Source: an archaeon
GTDB taxonomy: Archaea; Thermoproteota; Nitrososphaeria; Nitrososphaerales; Gagatemarchaeaceae
Assembly: GCA_021827865.1 (NCBI GenBank)
Contig: JAKAUC010000018.1
Location: 40,125 to 104,124, forward strand
DNA length: 64,000 nt
Direction of reading: 5' to 3'
This document shows, in pieces, positions 26,460 to 36,440 of this stretch (positions are counted from its first letter, which is position 1; every line of letters starts with the position of its first letter). A program made the translations under genes and the position numbers. The notes under the pieces were generated by a model. The model saw nothing but the letters and a program-made list of their open reading frames with translations, was not told the origin of the DNA and did not search any database.

Positions 26460-27665
26460 GTGGGGAAGACCAGAGCGCTGGTCTTCACATCCGTCGGGCA
26501 CTTCGTCAACGACGGCTCGGTGTTCCTGCTTCCGCTGATCGTCGACGTCCTCAGCAGCATGTATGGGGCGAGCCACGCGGAGGTGGCGGTCCTCCTCTTT
26601 CTCTTCTACCTCAGCTCGGGGGCGTTCAGTATCCTTGTCGGGAGCCAGGCCGACAAGACGGGCGAGACAGGGAGGCTGATGGCAGTTGGGATAGGGCTCC
26701 TGGGGATCGGACTGGTAGGTTTCTACACGTCGATGATCTACCTGAGGGGCCAGGACCTTTTCGCCGTCGGCCTCCTCTGTGACCTGGGGATGGGGTTCGG
26801 GAGCTCATTCTATCATCCACTCGGGGGGAGCATCCTGCAGTCGTCCTTCGGGCGCGGAACCGCTGGGCGCGCGCTTGGGCTCAACGGCGCCATGGGAAGC
26901 GTTGGAAGGGCGCTCTATCCGACTCTGTATGTCCTAGCAGCCGCTGCGTTCACCGTTCCGGGCTCCATGGGCTTCTTCGGGCTGCTTGGAGTCGCGGCTG
27001 CGCTTTTCATCTGGGCAGGGCTGGGGTCTGCGAAGGCAGCGGGGACCAGGAGGAACGCTGGGGCGAAGTCCATCCGCGGCGCGCTCACGGTGCCGATGGT
27101 AGCGCTCGTGGCAATATCCTTCGTGAGGTCGGCTGCGCTCTTCGGGATTGCTGCCTACATACCAACGTTCCTCACCCAGCAGCGGGGCCTCGGCCTGGGG
27201 GCATCCCTGGGCCTGACCATGACCGTGTTCTACGCTTCCGCCATCCTGGGCCAGCCCGCCTTCGGCAGGCTCGTCGAGAAGGTCGACCACAGGCTCGTGT
27301 TGGCGGCCTCCTCCCTGGGGGCAGCGGCTTCGATAGTGGGATACGTCAACGTCCAGGGGCTCCTGGGGGTCGCCCTGCTCTCCCTGTTTGGCGTCTTCGC
27401 CTACACCGGGTTTCCGGTGCTGATGTCTCTCGCGGCGGACTACGCTCCCGAAACCGCTTCGACCCTCAGCAACTCCCTCGTCTGGGGACTGGGAGCGACC
27501 GGCGGGAACGCTGTGGGCCCTCTGCTAATCTATGCGCTCATTTTCAACAACTACAACAGGCTTGGCCTCTCTTTCGAATACATGGCCCTACTGGCGGTGG
27601 CCTCGGCTGCGGGCGCCTTCTTGATACCGAAGCCGGCAGCAGACAAAGGCCCTGTTGCCGGCTAG
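26460..27665 (+). CDS. MFS transporter
   Basis: About 12 hydrophobic helices; GHFVNDGSVFLLPLIVDVL, QADKTGETGRL. Confidence 0.87.
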   Translation: MGKTRALVFTSVGHFVNDGSVFLLPLIVDVLSSMYGASHAEVAVLLFLFYLSSGAFSILVGSQADKTGETGRLMAVGIGLLGIGLVGFYTSMIYLRGQDLFAVGLLCDLGMGFGSSFYHPLGGSILQSSFGRGTAGRALGLNGAMGSVGRALYPTLYVLAAAAFTVPGSMGFFGLLGVAAALFIWAGLGSAKAAGTRRNAGAKSIRGALTVPMVALVAISFVRSAALFGIAAYIPTFLTQQRGLGLGASLGLTMTVFYASAILGQPAFGRLVEKVDHRLVLAASSLGAAASIVGYVNVQGLLGVALLSLFGVFAYTGFPVLMSLAADYAPETASTLSNSLVWGLGATGGNAVGPLLIYALIFNNYNRLGLSFEYMALLAVASAAGAFLIPKPAADKGPVAG

Positions 27666-27725
27666 GCTTGGACGAAGGGGTGGCCGCCTGCCCCGCACCC
27701 CTCGCGAGGCCGAGGCGCCCTCGAA

Positions 27726-28199
27726 TTATGATAATACGTACTTCTTCCGGATGAAAGGGGCGACGGACCGGCCATACCTGCGCTTCAGCTCCTTCGGAAG
27801 GAACCTGTACGCCCTTATCGTCCCTCTGCAGCGGTCGCTCCCGCACTTGCACTCCATCCTGAAACCGACCCAGTCGACGTCCGTGGAGTAGTCGAACGTT
27901 AGCTCCTCCCCCTTCTCTACCTCTCTCTCCGTGACGATGGATAGTCCGGACATCACGCAGTTCGGTTCACAGGAGTGGTTGATGTACCACCCTACGCCCT
28001 TCCTCCTGGGGACGACGTACCTGTCGTAGTCCACCTGGATAGCGTAGGGCCAAGCTTCCAGTGGGATATCCCAGATCCATCTTGGGGTTCCCCTGAAGGT
28101 CGTGATGGTCGTCGAGTGAGGGATCCGCCCCGCGGCGAACACCCCCCTGCCCTTCGGCCCGGCGTCCCCCACCCTCGTCCGGGCCGTGGTGGGGGTCAC
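27726..28199 (-). CDS. SET domain protein with post-SET cysteine motif
   Basis: YINHSCEPNC, GEELTFDYSTDVDW, CKCGSDRCRG. Confidence 0.9.
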   Translation of the reverse strand: MTPTTARTRVGDAGPKGRGVFAAGRIPHSTTITTFRGTPRWIWDIPLEAWPYAIQVDYDRYVVPRRKGVGWYINHSCEPNCVMSGLSIVTEREVEKGEELTFDYSTDVDWVGFRMECKCGSDRCRGTIRAYRFLPKELKRRYGRSVAPFIRKKYVLS

Positions 28200-29452
28200 T
28201 TCGTTCCTCCCTCAGCGCTGGCCGTCGGGCGTTCCGGCAGATACTTGAACATCAGGGCGACGCAGACTACTGTCCCCACCAAGCTGGCGATTATGGGGGC
28301 TTCATACCCGAGATATTGGTAGAGGAAGCCCCCGATTATGGGCGCAGGGAAGGCGACGAGACCCCTGAAGGCGGCCACCTTCCCCCCTACCCCTCCGCGC
28401 GTCTTGGGCGGGGCGTGAGTCATTAAGAGCGATGAGACCCCGGGGACCCATGTCGTGACCGACACCCCGAAGACCACGGAGAACGCGACGAACTCCGGGA
28501 GGGAGTTGGAGAGTGCCCACCCCGCCATCAGCACCGTCCCCAGCGCCTCCGAGGCCATCAAGGTCCTCTTCGGACCGATCTTGATCAGGACCCTCGTGGC
28601 TGGGTATTGGGAAGCGAGCATGGCGAGGTACCACACGGCGACGAGCAGGCCGACGTCGGAGGCGGTGAAGTGGAACTGGTCCTCGGCCATGGCGTAGATG
28701 ATGTTGGAGCTTATCCCAAAGGCGAAGGCGTCCATGGCGAGGGCCCCGTAATATCCCCAGGACGACCGCGGAAAGGTGAACGCTTCCCTCATGGAGAACC
28801 TGGACCCCTGCCCAGGCTCGGCTGCGAGCACGTGCTTGGTCTCCGAGAGCCTCGTCCAGTATATGTAGAGGTCCACGGACTCGAGAAGGGCGGCCACCGT
28901 GAATATCAGCAGGTAGCCGTAGGTCTCCGCCATCGCCCCCGCCAGGTAGGGGGAGACAACCCCCGGCACCGTCCCCAGGAAGAAGACCAAGCTGTAGGCG
29001 ACGTCCATCTGGTGGGGGTCCAGGTTGACAGACTCGGCCACCATGGCCTGAGAAGCGGGGCTCCCAAGTACGGACACCCCATACAGGACGAATGCGAGGA
29101 GGACCAGGTATCCGTCGCGCGACAGTGCCGCCCCCATGAAGCAGACCATGGAGGCAATCGTGGTGACGCTGCCGAGGAGGATGGACTGCTTCCGGCTGTG
29201 CAGGTCGGAGTGGTGGCCGGCCAGCGGCTGGACGAAGGTGGCCGCCGCCCCGGAGAACCTGTTGCCCAGGGCCTGGAGCACCCCGAGAGCCGCCACGCCG
29301 AACCCGAGGGTCCCGGGGAAGAGCTGGAGGGCGACGTTTAGCATCCCGATGTAGACCCCCGAGATCAAGCCCGTGACTGCGATGGCCCTGACGTTCCTGT
29401 TCAGCAGCAGGGATCTGGATAGGCTGAAAATCCCCCGGTCGCGCTCCGTCAT
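28196..29452 (-). CDS. MFS transporter
   Basis: Hydrophobic multi-pass ORF; PLAGHHSDLHSRKQSILLGS; start chosen at MTERDRGIF. Confidence 0.87.
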   Translation of the reverse strand: MTERDRGIFSLSRSLLLNRNVRAIAVTGLISGVYIGMLNVALQLFPGTLGFGVAALGVLQALGNRFSGAAATFVQPLAGHHSDLHSRKQSILLGSVTTIASMVCFMGAALSRDGYLVLLAFVLYGVSVLGSPASQAMVAESVNLDPHQMDVAYSLVFFLGTVPGVVSPYLAGAMAETYGYLLIFTVAALLESVDLYIYWTRLSETKHVLAAEPGQGSRFSMREAFTFPRSSWGYYGALAMDAFAFGISSNIIYAMAEDQFHFTASDVGLLVAVWYLAMLASQYPATRVLIKIGPKRTLMASEALGTVLMAGWALSNSLPEFVAFSVVFGVSVTTWVPGVSSLLMTHAPPKTRGGVGGKVAAFRGLVAFPAPIIGGFLYQYLGYEAPIIASLVGTVVCVALMFKYLPERPTASAEGGTK

Positions 29453-29520
29453 CCGGGCACCTCGGCCCCACGTGGTTAAATGAACCTGGGCCTCCCGTCG
29501 AAAGAACTTCGAAGGACTTA

Positions 29521-30234
29521 ATGCCGCCGATGATCGCCTCGGCGGCTCCAGGCATGGTCGCCGTCCCTGACGAAGCCGCCCAGGCCAGACGGGCCAGGTC
29601 CCTCTTCGTCCTGACGCTCGCACTCCTCGCCCTCTACGTCATCTTGGACGCAGTCGCACAGGCTCTCCCGCCGCACTACAGCCCCATCAGCCAGGCAGAG
29701 AGCGACCTCGCGGTCGGACCATATGGGTACGTCATGACCCTCAACTTTGTCAACCGTGGAGTGCTCTCCCTCTGCTTCCTGTTCGCCCTGGCTCTCGCTG
29801 CGAACAGCTCCGACACTACAGGCCTCCGTTTCAGGCGCGGAGGCTACTTCTTCGCGGCCTGGGCCGTGGGGTCTCTCCTGTTGGCGGCCTTCCCGACTGA
29901 CGTCCCGCCGACCCCCGTCTCGTGGCACGGGGCCGTGCACCTGTTGCTGGCGGTTGTCGCCTTCGCCGGAGCCGCGGTGGGGGCGCTATACATTTCGCTC
30001 GGGATGTCTGGGAACAGAGAGCTCTCCCGTGCGAGGGGGGTGGCGGTCCCTCTTGCGTATCTGTCGGCCTTCCTCTGTGCTGTCGAGCTCCTCGGCGCCC
30101 TCGTTGTCCCTGGCCTGTTCGCGCACTATGGGGGGTTGACAGAGAGGCTGTTCCTGGGGTCGGTGCTCGCCTGGATGGGAGCTGTGTCAGCGAGGATGCT
30201 GACGAAGCAGTCGGAACCCCCTCCAACTATATAA
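29521..30234 (+). CDS. DUF998 family membrane protein
   Basis: PISQAESDLAVGPYGYVMTLNFVNRGVLSL, AAFPTDVPPTPVSWHGAVHLLLA. Confidence 0.82.
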   Translation: MPPMIASAAPGMVAVPDEAAQARRARSLFVLTLALLALYVILDAVAQALPPHYSPISQAESDLAVGPYGYVMTLNFVNRGVLSLCFLFALALAANSSDTTGLRFRRGGYFFAAWAVGSLLLAAFPTDVPPTPVSWHGAVHLLLAVVAFAGAAVGALYISLGMSGNRELSRARGVAVPLAYLSAFLCAVELLGALVVPGLFAHYGGLTERLFLGSVLAWMGAVSARMLTKQSEPPPTI

Positions 30235-30282
30235 CTGGCCCCGCGGGAGCGGCTCAGAAAGCAGGGCTGCGATAAGATTCCT

Positions 30283-31314
30283 ATGACCGTCAAGATAGAT
30301 GAAAGGAAGGTGTTCGAGATCATCGAGGCAAAGAAGCCGAAGGTGGTGCTGGTCAACGCGCCCGGAGGGCTGCTCAGGCAGACCAAGGAGCTGATGGAGC
30401 ACGTGAAGGAGAGGTATGGGGTGACCGCCATAATGTCGGGGGACAGTTGCTTCGGGATCTGCGACACCGTCGATGACGACGCCGGGAAGCTGCAGGCCGA
30501 CCTGGCCCTGCACATCGGACACAACGCGTCGGTCGAAGAGGTGGGGGACTACACATACCTGATCGACGCGGTCGACGACGTGGAGTTCGGGGACGTCGTC
30601 GAGACCGCTGCAGAGCGGCTGGCCCCATACAGGCGGATAGGGCTCGCGACCTTCAGCCAGCACCTCCACCAACTCGGCCCTGTGAAGGAAAGGCTCGAGG
30701 CCAAGGGGTTCGAAGTGAAGGTCGGCAGAGGGAACAACCTCATGCTCGAAGGGCAGGTGTTCGGGTGCGACTTCTCCACGCCCTTCCCCATAAGAGACGA
30801 GGTGGATGCCTTCGCCTTCCTGGGGGAGAGCGAGTTCCATGCCGTGGGTCTGGCGCTGGCCATGGGGAAGCCCACATTCATGCTCGACCCATACATGAAC
30901 GAGGTGACGGACATGCAGGCGGCAGCGGACGAGAGGAGGAAGCGGGCCATACTGGCCGTCTACAAGGCCAGGGACGCGCGGGTGTTCGGGGTCATCACGG
31001 GGCTGAAGGAGGGGCAGAAGATGCTCGGGAGGAGCAACTGGATAGCGAAGCGCCTCGAGATGAGCGGGAGGAAGGTGGTCAGGCTCGCCATGAGAGACGT
31101 CACAGCAGAGCGGCTGGCCCCTCACAGAGAAATCGAAGCGTTCGTCCAGACCGCCTGCCCCAGGATATCGGTGGATGGGTTCACCTTCGACAGGCCGGTG
31201 CTGTCCATACCCCAGGCGGATGCCCTAGTCGCACTTATTGAGGGGAGGGAACCGGGGGAGTTCCTTGAGCGCGCGAAATGGATCGAACTCACGGTGGGAC
31301 TGATAAAGCGATGA
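30283..31314 (+). CDS. dph2: 2-(3-amino-3-carboxypropyl)histidine synthase (diphthamide biosynthesis)
   Basis: VLVNAPGGLLRQTKELMEHV, MSGDSCFGICDTVDDDA, NWIAKRLEMSGRKV, CPRISVDGF. Confidence 0.93.
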   Translation: MTVKIDERKVFEIIEAKKPKVVLVNAPGGLLRQTKELMEHVKERYGVTAIMSGDSCFGICDTVDDDAGKLQADLALHIGHNASVEEVGDYTYLIDAVDDVEFGDVVETAAERLAPYRRIGLATFSQHLHQLGPVKERLEAKGFEVKVGRGNNLMLEGQVFGCDFSTPFPIRDEVDAFAFLGESEFHAVGLALAMGKPTFMLDPYMNEVTDMQAAADERRKRAILAVYKARDARVFGVITGLKEGQKMLGRSNWIAKRLEMSGRKVVRLAMRDVTAERLAPHREIEAFVQTACPRISVDGFTFDRPVLSIPQADALVALIEGREPGEFLERAKWIELTVGLIKR

Positions 31315-31889
31315 AAGAGCGAAAGAAAACGCCGCTGGCCTTCCCCGGGGACAGGCTTGCTGTATCAGAGGAGTTCCTCCCCGGCCCGCACACCTACGAC
31401 TCCTCCGGGCAGATCAGGGCCCTGAGGGCCGGTTCGGTGGTGAAGGACATGAAGAGCATGGAGATTTCAGTCCAGCCTTTTGCCGAGCCCGAGCTGACCA
31501 GGGTCGACGACTGGGTCACAGGCCAGGTCGAGGGGTCACAGGCTAACTCCGCCAACGTCCACGTCTTCTTCCTCAACGGGAAGCCCACCTACAAGGACTT
31601 CTCCGGCATGCTCTCACTGAGGGGGCTGTCGGGGGGAGGCAGGGGGGAGAGAAGGACCACCCCGGTCAAGCCAGGAGACATCGTCAGATGCCGGGTCTTC
31701 AGCTTGGTTAACGGGATAATCCACCTCACCATAGACGAGCCAGACATGGGAGTCGTCGCCGCACTGTGCGGGAACTGCGGCAGGCCGCTTCTCAAGGGGA
31801 GCGCGACCAAGCTGAAGTGCGACGAGTGCGGCAACGTGGAGGAGAGGAAGATCGCCAGGGACTTCGGGAACACCCCCATCGAGCCGTAA
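31311..31889 (+). CDS. csl4: Exosome RNA-binding subunit Csl4
   Basis: PGDRLAVSEEFLPGPHTYDSSGQIRALRAG, S1-like region, CGNCGRPLLKGSATKLKCDECGNVEERKIARDFG. Confidence 0.93.
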   Translation: MKERKKTPLAFPGDRLAVSEEFLPGPHTYDSSGQIRALRAGSVVKDMKSMEISVQPFAEPELTRVDDWVTGQVEGSQANSANVHVFFLNGKPTYKDFSGMLSLRGLSGGGRGERRTTPVKPGDIVRCRVFSLVNGIIHLTIDEPDMGVVAALCGNCGRPLLKGSATKLKCDECGNVEERKIARDFGNTPIEP

Positions 31890-31967
31890 GCCTGGGCCCA
31901 AGCAAGCCGGTTGAGACGGACACCGCTATCTGTTTAATAACAAGAGTCCGACGGCCCGACAAGTAAA

Positions 31968-32255
31968 ATGCAGGTCCAGACCACGAGTGAAGACGAGAAA
32001 GGCCTCACGGTGGAAATCACCGGGGAAGACTACTCGTTAGCCGAGATCGTGCACCACGAGCTGCTGGAGGAGAAGAGCGTGACCTTCGCTGGCGTCCTCC
32101 CTCCCCACCCACTCCTCAAGAAGCTCGTTCTGAAGGTCAGGTCCCAGCGGATAAAGCCCGAGAAGGCGTTCGCCAACAGCGTCGACAGGGCCATGGAAAC
32201 CACCAAAGAGCTCTACGACGACGTGAAGAAGGCCCTCGGTGGTGGGTCGAGCTGA
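31968..32255 (+). CDS. rpoL: DNA-directed RNA polymerase subunit L
   Basis: GEDYSLAEIVHHELLEEKSVTFAGVLPPHPLLKKLVLKVRS. Confidence 0.92.
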   Translation: MQVQTTSEDEKGLTVEITGEDYSLAEIVHHELLEEKSVTFAGVLPPHPLLKKLVLKVRSQRIKPEKAFANSVDRAMETTKELYDDVKKALGGGSS

Positions 32256-32596
32256 AATTCTGCCCGAAGTGCGGCACGCGCCTCAAGCTGAAGCAGGTGA
32301 AGGGGGCCCGGGAAGTCTCCGTAACGTACAACTGTGACAACTGCGGATACTCAAAGAAGGAAGAGAACGCTCTGGTCCAGAAGACCGAAGAGGAGCTCTC
32401 CAACACCCCCCAGATCAAGATAGTGGGGGAGAAGGAGGAGAAGCTGAACTCCCTCCCGACGACGAAGATGGAATGCCCGAAGTGCGGGCACAACGAGGCG
32501 TTCTGGTGGTTCCTGCAGACGAGGAGTGGGGACGAGCCTCCCACGCAGTTCTACAGGTGCGTGAAGTGCAGCCACACCTGGCGGTCGTACAGCTAG
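32252..32596 (+). CDS. tfs: Transcription factor S (TFIIS-like)
   Basis: LKFCPKCGTRLKLKQ... and MECPKCGHNEAFWWFLQTRSGDEPPTQFYRCVKCSHTWRSYS; apparent CTG start overlapping rpoL stop. Confidence 0.9.
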   Translation: MKFCPKCGTRLKLKQVKGAREVSVTYNCDNCGYSKKEENALVQKTEEELSNTPQIKIVGEKEEKLNSLPTTKMECPKCGHNEAFWWFLQTRSGDEPPTQFYRCVKCSHTWRSYS

Positions 32597-32615
32597 GCCA
32601 CGCGCAAGACGCTCC

Positions 32616-33173
32616 CTAGACGTCGTCCCTGGTCGTCACTTCAATCGCGTCCCCGCCCGCTATCAGGATGTCCGCGCTGGCCGCGGGGATCGACGCCACG
32701 TCCTCCGGCTCGAAGGGGCCGTAGCGCCTCAGGTCCAGCCCCACCAACTCGTTGACGTGCTTCACGAACCTCACGGTGATGCTCCTCTGGTTCTCTGTCA
32801 TGTGCGCGAACTCGACGAACGATGGCTGACCAGCCGAGACTGCCTCGACGAGCGTCTGGAACCGCCTCTCGAACCTCTGCTCGGCGGAGCACACGTACCG
32901 CTCCTCGGGCAGGAGCTGGAGGACAGCGTTCTGCCTCATGGCCTTCCTCGTCCGGAGCTGCAGCAGCTGCCTCACCATTGATTCGATCAGCCTCCCCTGG
33001 ACCGCGGCCAGGCGCACGGCCATGTCGGACGCCCCAGAGCCCACGGACCTTTTCAGCTTCTGGCTGTACCCCGAGATGCCCGAGTAGAAATCGGCCGGCA
33101 GGGGGAGCAGCACCTCGGACAGCGCTTCCGAATCGAGCCTGCGCTTCAGGTACTCGAGTGTCCCCTCAGGCAC
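32616..33173 (-). CDS. GINS complex subunit (Gins51/Sld5-like)
   Basis: Position next to priS; LPLPADFYSG and helical region plus C-terminal VGLDLRRYGPFEPEDVASIPAASADILIAGGDAIEV. Confidence 0.8.
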   Translation of the reverse strand: MPEGTLEYLKRRLDSEALSEVLLPLPADFYSGISGYSQKLKRSVGSGASDMAVRLAAVQGRLIESMVRQLLQLRTRKAMRQNAVLQLLPEERYVCSAEQRFERRFQTLVEAVSAGQPSFVEFAHMTENQRSITVRFVKHVNELVGLDLRRYGPFEPEDVASIPAASADILIAGGDAIEVTTRDDV

Positions 33174-34259
33174 TCAGACCACCTCTCCCAGGCCTCTCGT
33201 CAGGATCTGTACTGCCGCGTAGGTTGGCAGCTCCACTGTGACAGACTTGTAAGGGCCAAAGTCCCTGTGCCGGGCCCTGAACTGGGGGTAAAAAGACACT
33301 GCGATGGTGACCGGCTTCGCGCTCAGGACGTAAGGGTCTTCCTGGGGGTCGAACCTGTCCACGGACACGACCTTCATCTTCGACATCCCCATCGTTCCGT
33401 GCAGCGTCCCTGCCAGCCTGAACACGCGGTGGATGTCGGTCGTCACCGAAGAGTCCACGAGGGCACGCTGGGACGCGATTGCTTCAGACACGAGTTTCTG
33501 CAGGGTGCCGTCGTAGTCCTCCCTGCGCGCGTCGGTGTACGTCGTTATGCGCCTAGTCCACCCCGCGCCGACGGCGCCGGTCTGGGTCCTGTGCCGGAGA
33601 GTCGAGGCGATCGTCTGGCTGAGAGGAAGAGATGACCCGCGGACATACTCGGCTATCTCGCCGCGGGCGAGCTGGTCCAGCGGATCGAACCTAGGGTCGT
33701 AGACGTGCAGGTGGTATCCCCGGTTGCCTGAGAAGTACACGCTAATCGCATCCCGGTCGACCCCGAAGTCCTCTGTGAGGAAGCCAACCGCCCTCATGGC
33801 GTGGTCCATGGCCGCACCCAGGCACGTCTCGCAGGTCCCATGGAACTGCGCGCTGGGCCCGCCGCACTTCGAGCATTTGGCCGGCCTGGGGAGCTTCCCT
33901 GAAGCGAAGCACTTCTCGCAGTACCAGAGATCGTGCCCCCTCTTGCATGTGGTGGGGATGTCGGTGGCGTCGATGTCGAAGATCAGCTCGGCTCCGAGCC
34001 ACCCCTTCTCATCTATCGGCCTGGCGGGGCTCTCGTAGCGGGCGTTGGAGCAGTAGACCGAGGACGGCGACTGCTTCAGGATCTCCGCGACCGCCTCCCC
34101 TTCGCTCCTGAACGACAGGTGGCGGACCATCCCCCCTCCGAACGGGATGTAGCCGAACTCCCTGGCCCCGACCTCGCGTGGGAACTCTATGGCACCCGCC
34201 CCGCGGAAGTAGAACTCCTTGTACGCGGACCTGAGGAAGTTCTTCGTGGCCTCGTTCAT
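33174..34259 (-). CDS. priS: DNA primase small subunit
   Basis: AELIFDIDATD catalytic Asp motif, FYFRGAGAIEFPREVGAREFGY, FSGNRGYHLHVYD. Confidence 0.95.
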   Translation of the reverse strand: MNEATKNFLRSAYKEFYFRGAGAIEFPREVGAREFGYIPFGGGMVRHLSFRSEGEAVAEILKQSPSSVYCSNARYESPARPIDEKGWLGAELIFDIDATDIPTTCKRGHDLWYCEKCFASGKLPRPAKCSKCGGPSAQFHGTCETCLGAAMDHAMRAVGFLTEDFGVDRDAISVYFSGNRGYHLHVYDPRFDPLDQLARGEIAEYVRGSSLPLSQTIASTLRHRTQTGAVGAGWTRRITTYTDARREDYDGTLQKLVSEAIASQRALVDSSVTTDIHRVFRLAGTLHGTMGMSKMKVVSVDRFDPQEDPYVLSAKPVTIAVSFYPQFRARHRDFGPYKSVTVELPTYAAVQILTRGLGEVV

Positions 34260-34430
34260 CTTGCGACTCTCACCTCAGACCCGGGAGATAAGAACACTAG
34301 GCCTTCGTCCGGCACCGCGGATGAGCCACCCCTGGGAGCCGGACTCCGCGCCTCGTCCGGTGGCGGCGCCCGACCGAAGTCGCGCCCCGGTCCGCGAAAC
34401 AGCTTTGAGGGGAGAGCCTGTGGAGCGTCC

Positions 34431-35345
34431 GTGGGCAACCAACGCATAGGGAGGGAGAGTTTCCACTATCTGTGGAGCAGGGAACACAAGCCGGTGATTA
34501 GTATTGAGCCGGGAGACGACGTCTCCTTCGACATCAACGACGTCAGTAGCTGGCAGGTGACGAAGGACACCCCGCCGGAAAGGCCCGGCTTCGACCCGTC
34601 CAAGCTTTACCCGCTGTCAGGCCCGGTATACGTCGTTGGAGCCGCGCCGGGGGACACCCTCGTTGTCGACGTCCTCGAAGTCGCGAGTGGGGACTTCGGC
34701 TGGTCTGCAATAATCCCCGGCGAAGGCCTGCTCGAGGAATTCCAGAGGCCCTACCTGTACAAATGGGACCTCGGCCGCAAGGACTTCGCACCCTTCGAGA
34801 AGGGGATCAGGATACCGCTCAGGCCATTCTGCGGGGTCATGGGTGTCGCCCCCGGGGAACCAGGGGGGCACGCGGTCATGCCGCCGGGAAGGCACGGCGG
34901 GAACCTCGACATCAAGCATCTGACGGCAGGGAGCCGCCTCGAGCTACCCGTCATGGTCGAGGGCGCACTCTTCTCTACCGGGGACCTCCACGCGGCCATG
35001 GGAGACGGTGAGGTCTGCGTAAGCGCCATCGAGTGCGCGGGGGAGGCGAGGTTCAGGTTCGACGTCGTGAAGGGGACCGGGCTCTCTTCCCCCCGATATT
35101 CCACGAAGGGAGAGCAGCCGCCGAAGAAGGGGTACTACGTCACCACGGGCATAGCGCCTGACCTGATGGCCGCGTCCAAGGAGGCCGTGCGTGGGATGAT
35201 CGAGCACCTCACGGAGAGATACGGCCTCGCGAAGGAAGAGGCGTACGTCCTGTGCAGCGTCGCCGTGGACCTGAGGATCCACGAGGTTGTCGACCAGCCC
35301 AACTGGGTGGTCGGCGCCATGATTCCGCTCGACATCTTCCCGTGA
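34431..35345 (+). CDS. Acetamidase/formamidase family protein
   Basis: GTG start; LSGPVYVVGAAPGDTLVVDVL, PGRHGGNLDIKHLTAGSRLELPVMVEGALFSTGDLHAAMGDGEVCVSAIECAGEA. Confidence 0.93.
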   Translation: MGNQRIGRESFHYLWSREHKPVISIEPGDDVSFDINDVSSWQVTKDTPPERPGFDPSKLYPLSGPVYVVGAAPGDTLVVDVLEVASGDFGWSAIIPGEGLLEEFQRPYLYKWDLGRKDFAPFEKGIRIPLRPFCGVMGVAPGEPGGHAVMPPGRHGGNLDIKHLTAGSRLELPVMVEGALFSTGDLHAAMGDGEVCVSAIECAGEARFRFDVVKGTGLSSPRYSTKGEQPPKKGYYVTTGIAPDLMAASKEAVRGMIEHLTERYGLAKEEAYVLCSVAVDLRIHEVVDQPNWVVGAMIPLDIFP

Positions 35346-35404
35346 GGACAGCCCCCGGGTCGGGCCGCCCTCTGACGCGGGCGTCTGGTAGCCCCGGACT
35401 CCGA

Positions 35405-35797
35405 CTAGCTCTGCCGTCCCTCTTCGTCAGGATAGACGGACTCGTATCTCTCGGTCTTCGGGATTATGCAGAGGAACTCCGCGTCTTCGTCCCCCGTGTT
35501 CTGGTACCAGTGCATGGTGCCCTTGGGGATGTAGATGGAGTCACCGGCCTTCACCTCGTGGACCTGCCCCCCGATACCCATCTTGTAACGCCCTCGGAGC
35601 ACGTACTGCTCGTGCTCTATCTCTGGATGGAAGTGCCTCGGTATGCTCCCACCAGGCCTGATCCTGAACCTCCTCATCTCGAAGTTGGGCGCGCCGTCGT
35701 GCCTGTCGACCAGCCACTCGATCTCGGTCTTGACGGCCCTCTCGACATTCTCGGGCTTCACTGACCCGTCTGGTTTCACTGTCATCGCGGGTGTCAT
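35405..35797 (-). CDS. Cupin domain protein
   Basis: FRIRPGGSIPRHFHPEIEHEQYVLRGRYKMGIGGQVHEVKAGDSIYIPKGTMHWYQN. Confidence 0.93.
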   Translation of the reverse strand: MTPAMTVKPDGSVKPENVERAVKTEIEWLVDRHDGAPNFEMRRFRIRPGGSIPRHFHPEIEHEQYVLRGRYKMGIGGQVHEVKAGDSIYIPKGTMHWYQNTGDEDAEFLCIIPKTERYESVYPDEEGRQS

Positions 35798-35843
35798 GCA
35801 CCCTCCGCCCGCTTTAAGATAACCGCCCCTTGGATGCGACCGT

Positions 35844-36314
35844 CTAGTACATGGCTGCCGGGGCGTACGTGGCTTCCCTCAGCATCATGAAGCCGTTGAT
35901 CGCCATGAGCCCCCCCACCAGGAGCATCCCGAAACCAGAGAGGGACTCCGGCCCCATGGCAGACGCCAGGCCCCCCATTGCGAACCCGACCAGCACCATG
36001 AGGAGCCCGTAGACGACCATGAGCGCCCCGAACGCCCTCATGTGGGCGGCTCCGAACACCGAGACGCTCGCCACCGAGGTGGAGGCGACCAGGACCCCCA
36101 ATGCGGCGACCCCTGCCCCCCAGGGGAGCCCGGAATTGACGTACTGGACGGCCGGCATCCCCACGCCAGAGGGAAGCGCGGAGCTCTGGGCCGACCCGGC
36201 GATGAGTTGATACCCCGAGTAGAAGTCCAGGGAGGCGCCCACCAGCCCGAGGATCAGCCCGAAGAGGGCGGACACGCTGTGGATCACAACTCCGCCGTAG
36301 CCACCGCGAAGCAC
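35844..36314 (-). CDS. Multi-pass membrane protein, hypothetical
   Basis: Hydrophobic ORF with about 4-5 TM segments. Confidence 0.6.
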   Translation of the reverse strand: MLRGGYGGVVIHSVSALFGLILGLVGASLDFYSGYQLIAGSAQSSALPSGVGMPAVQYVNSGLPWGAGVAALGVLVASTSVASVSVFGAAHMRAFGALMVVYGLLMVLVGFAMGGLASAMGPESLSGFGMLLVGGLMAINGFMMLREATYAPAAMY

Positions 36315-36440
36315 AGCCCGCTCCCCCGGCGCCGCTATTTCAGCCGTTCAACGCGTGGCCGCTCCCCGGGAGTCGCCGGTGAACGCCGGTCAGCCTGAGG
36401 GCCGCAAACCATCTAAGGCCCCGCGGGCCGGCCTTCGAGC

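Noticed and set aside
28302-29555. 417-aa alternative frame over the MFS gene
   Set aside because: Arg/Gly/Pro-rich shadow frame with no hydrophobic helices; true MFS frame is 28196-29452.
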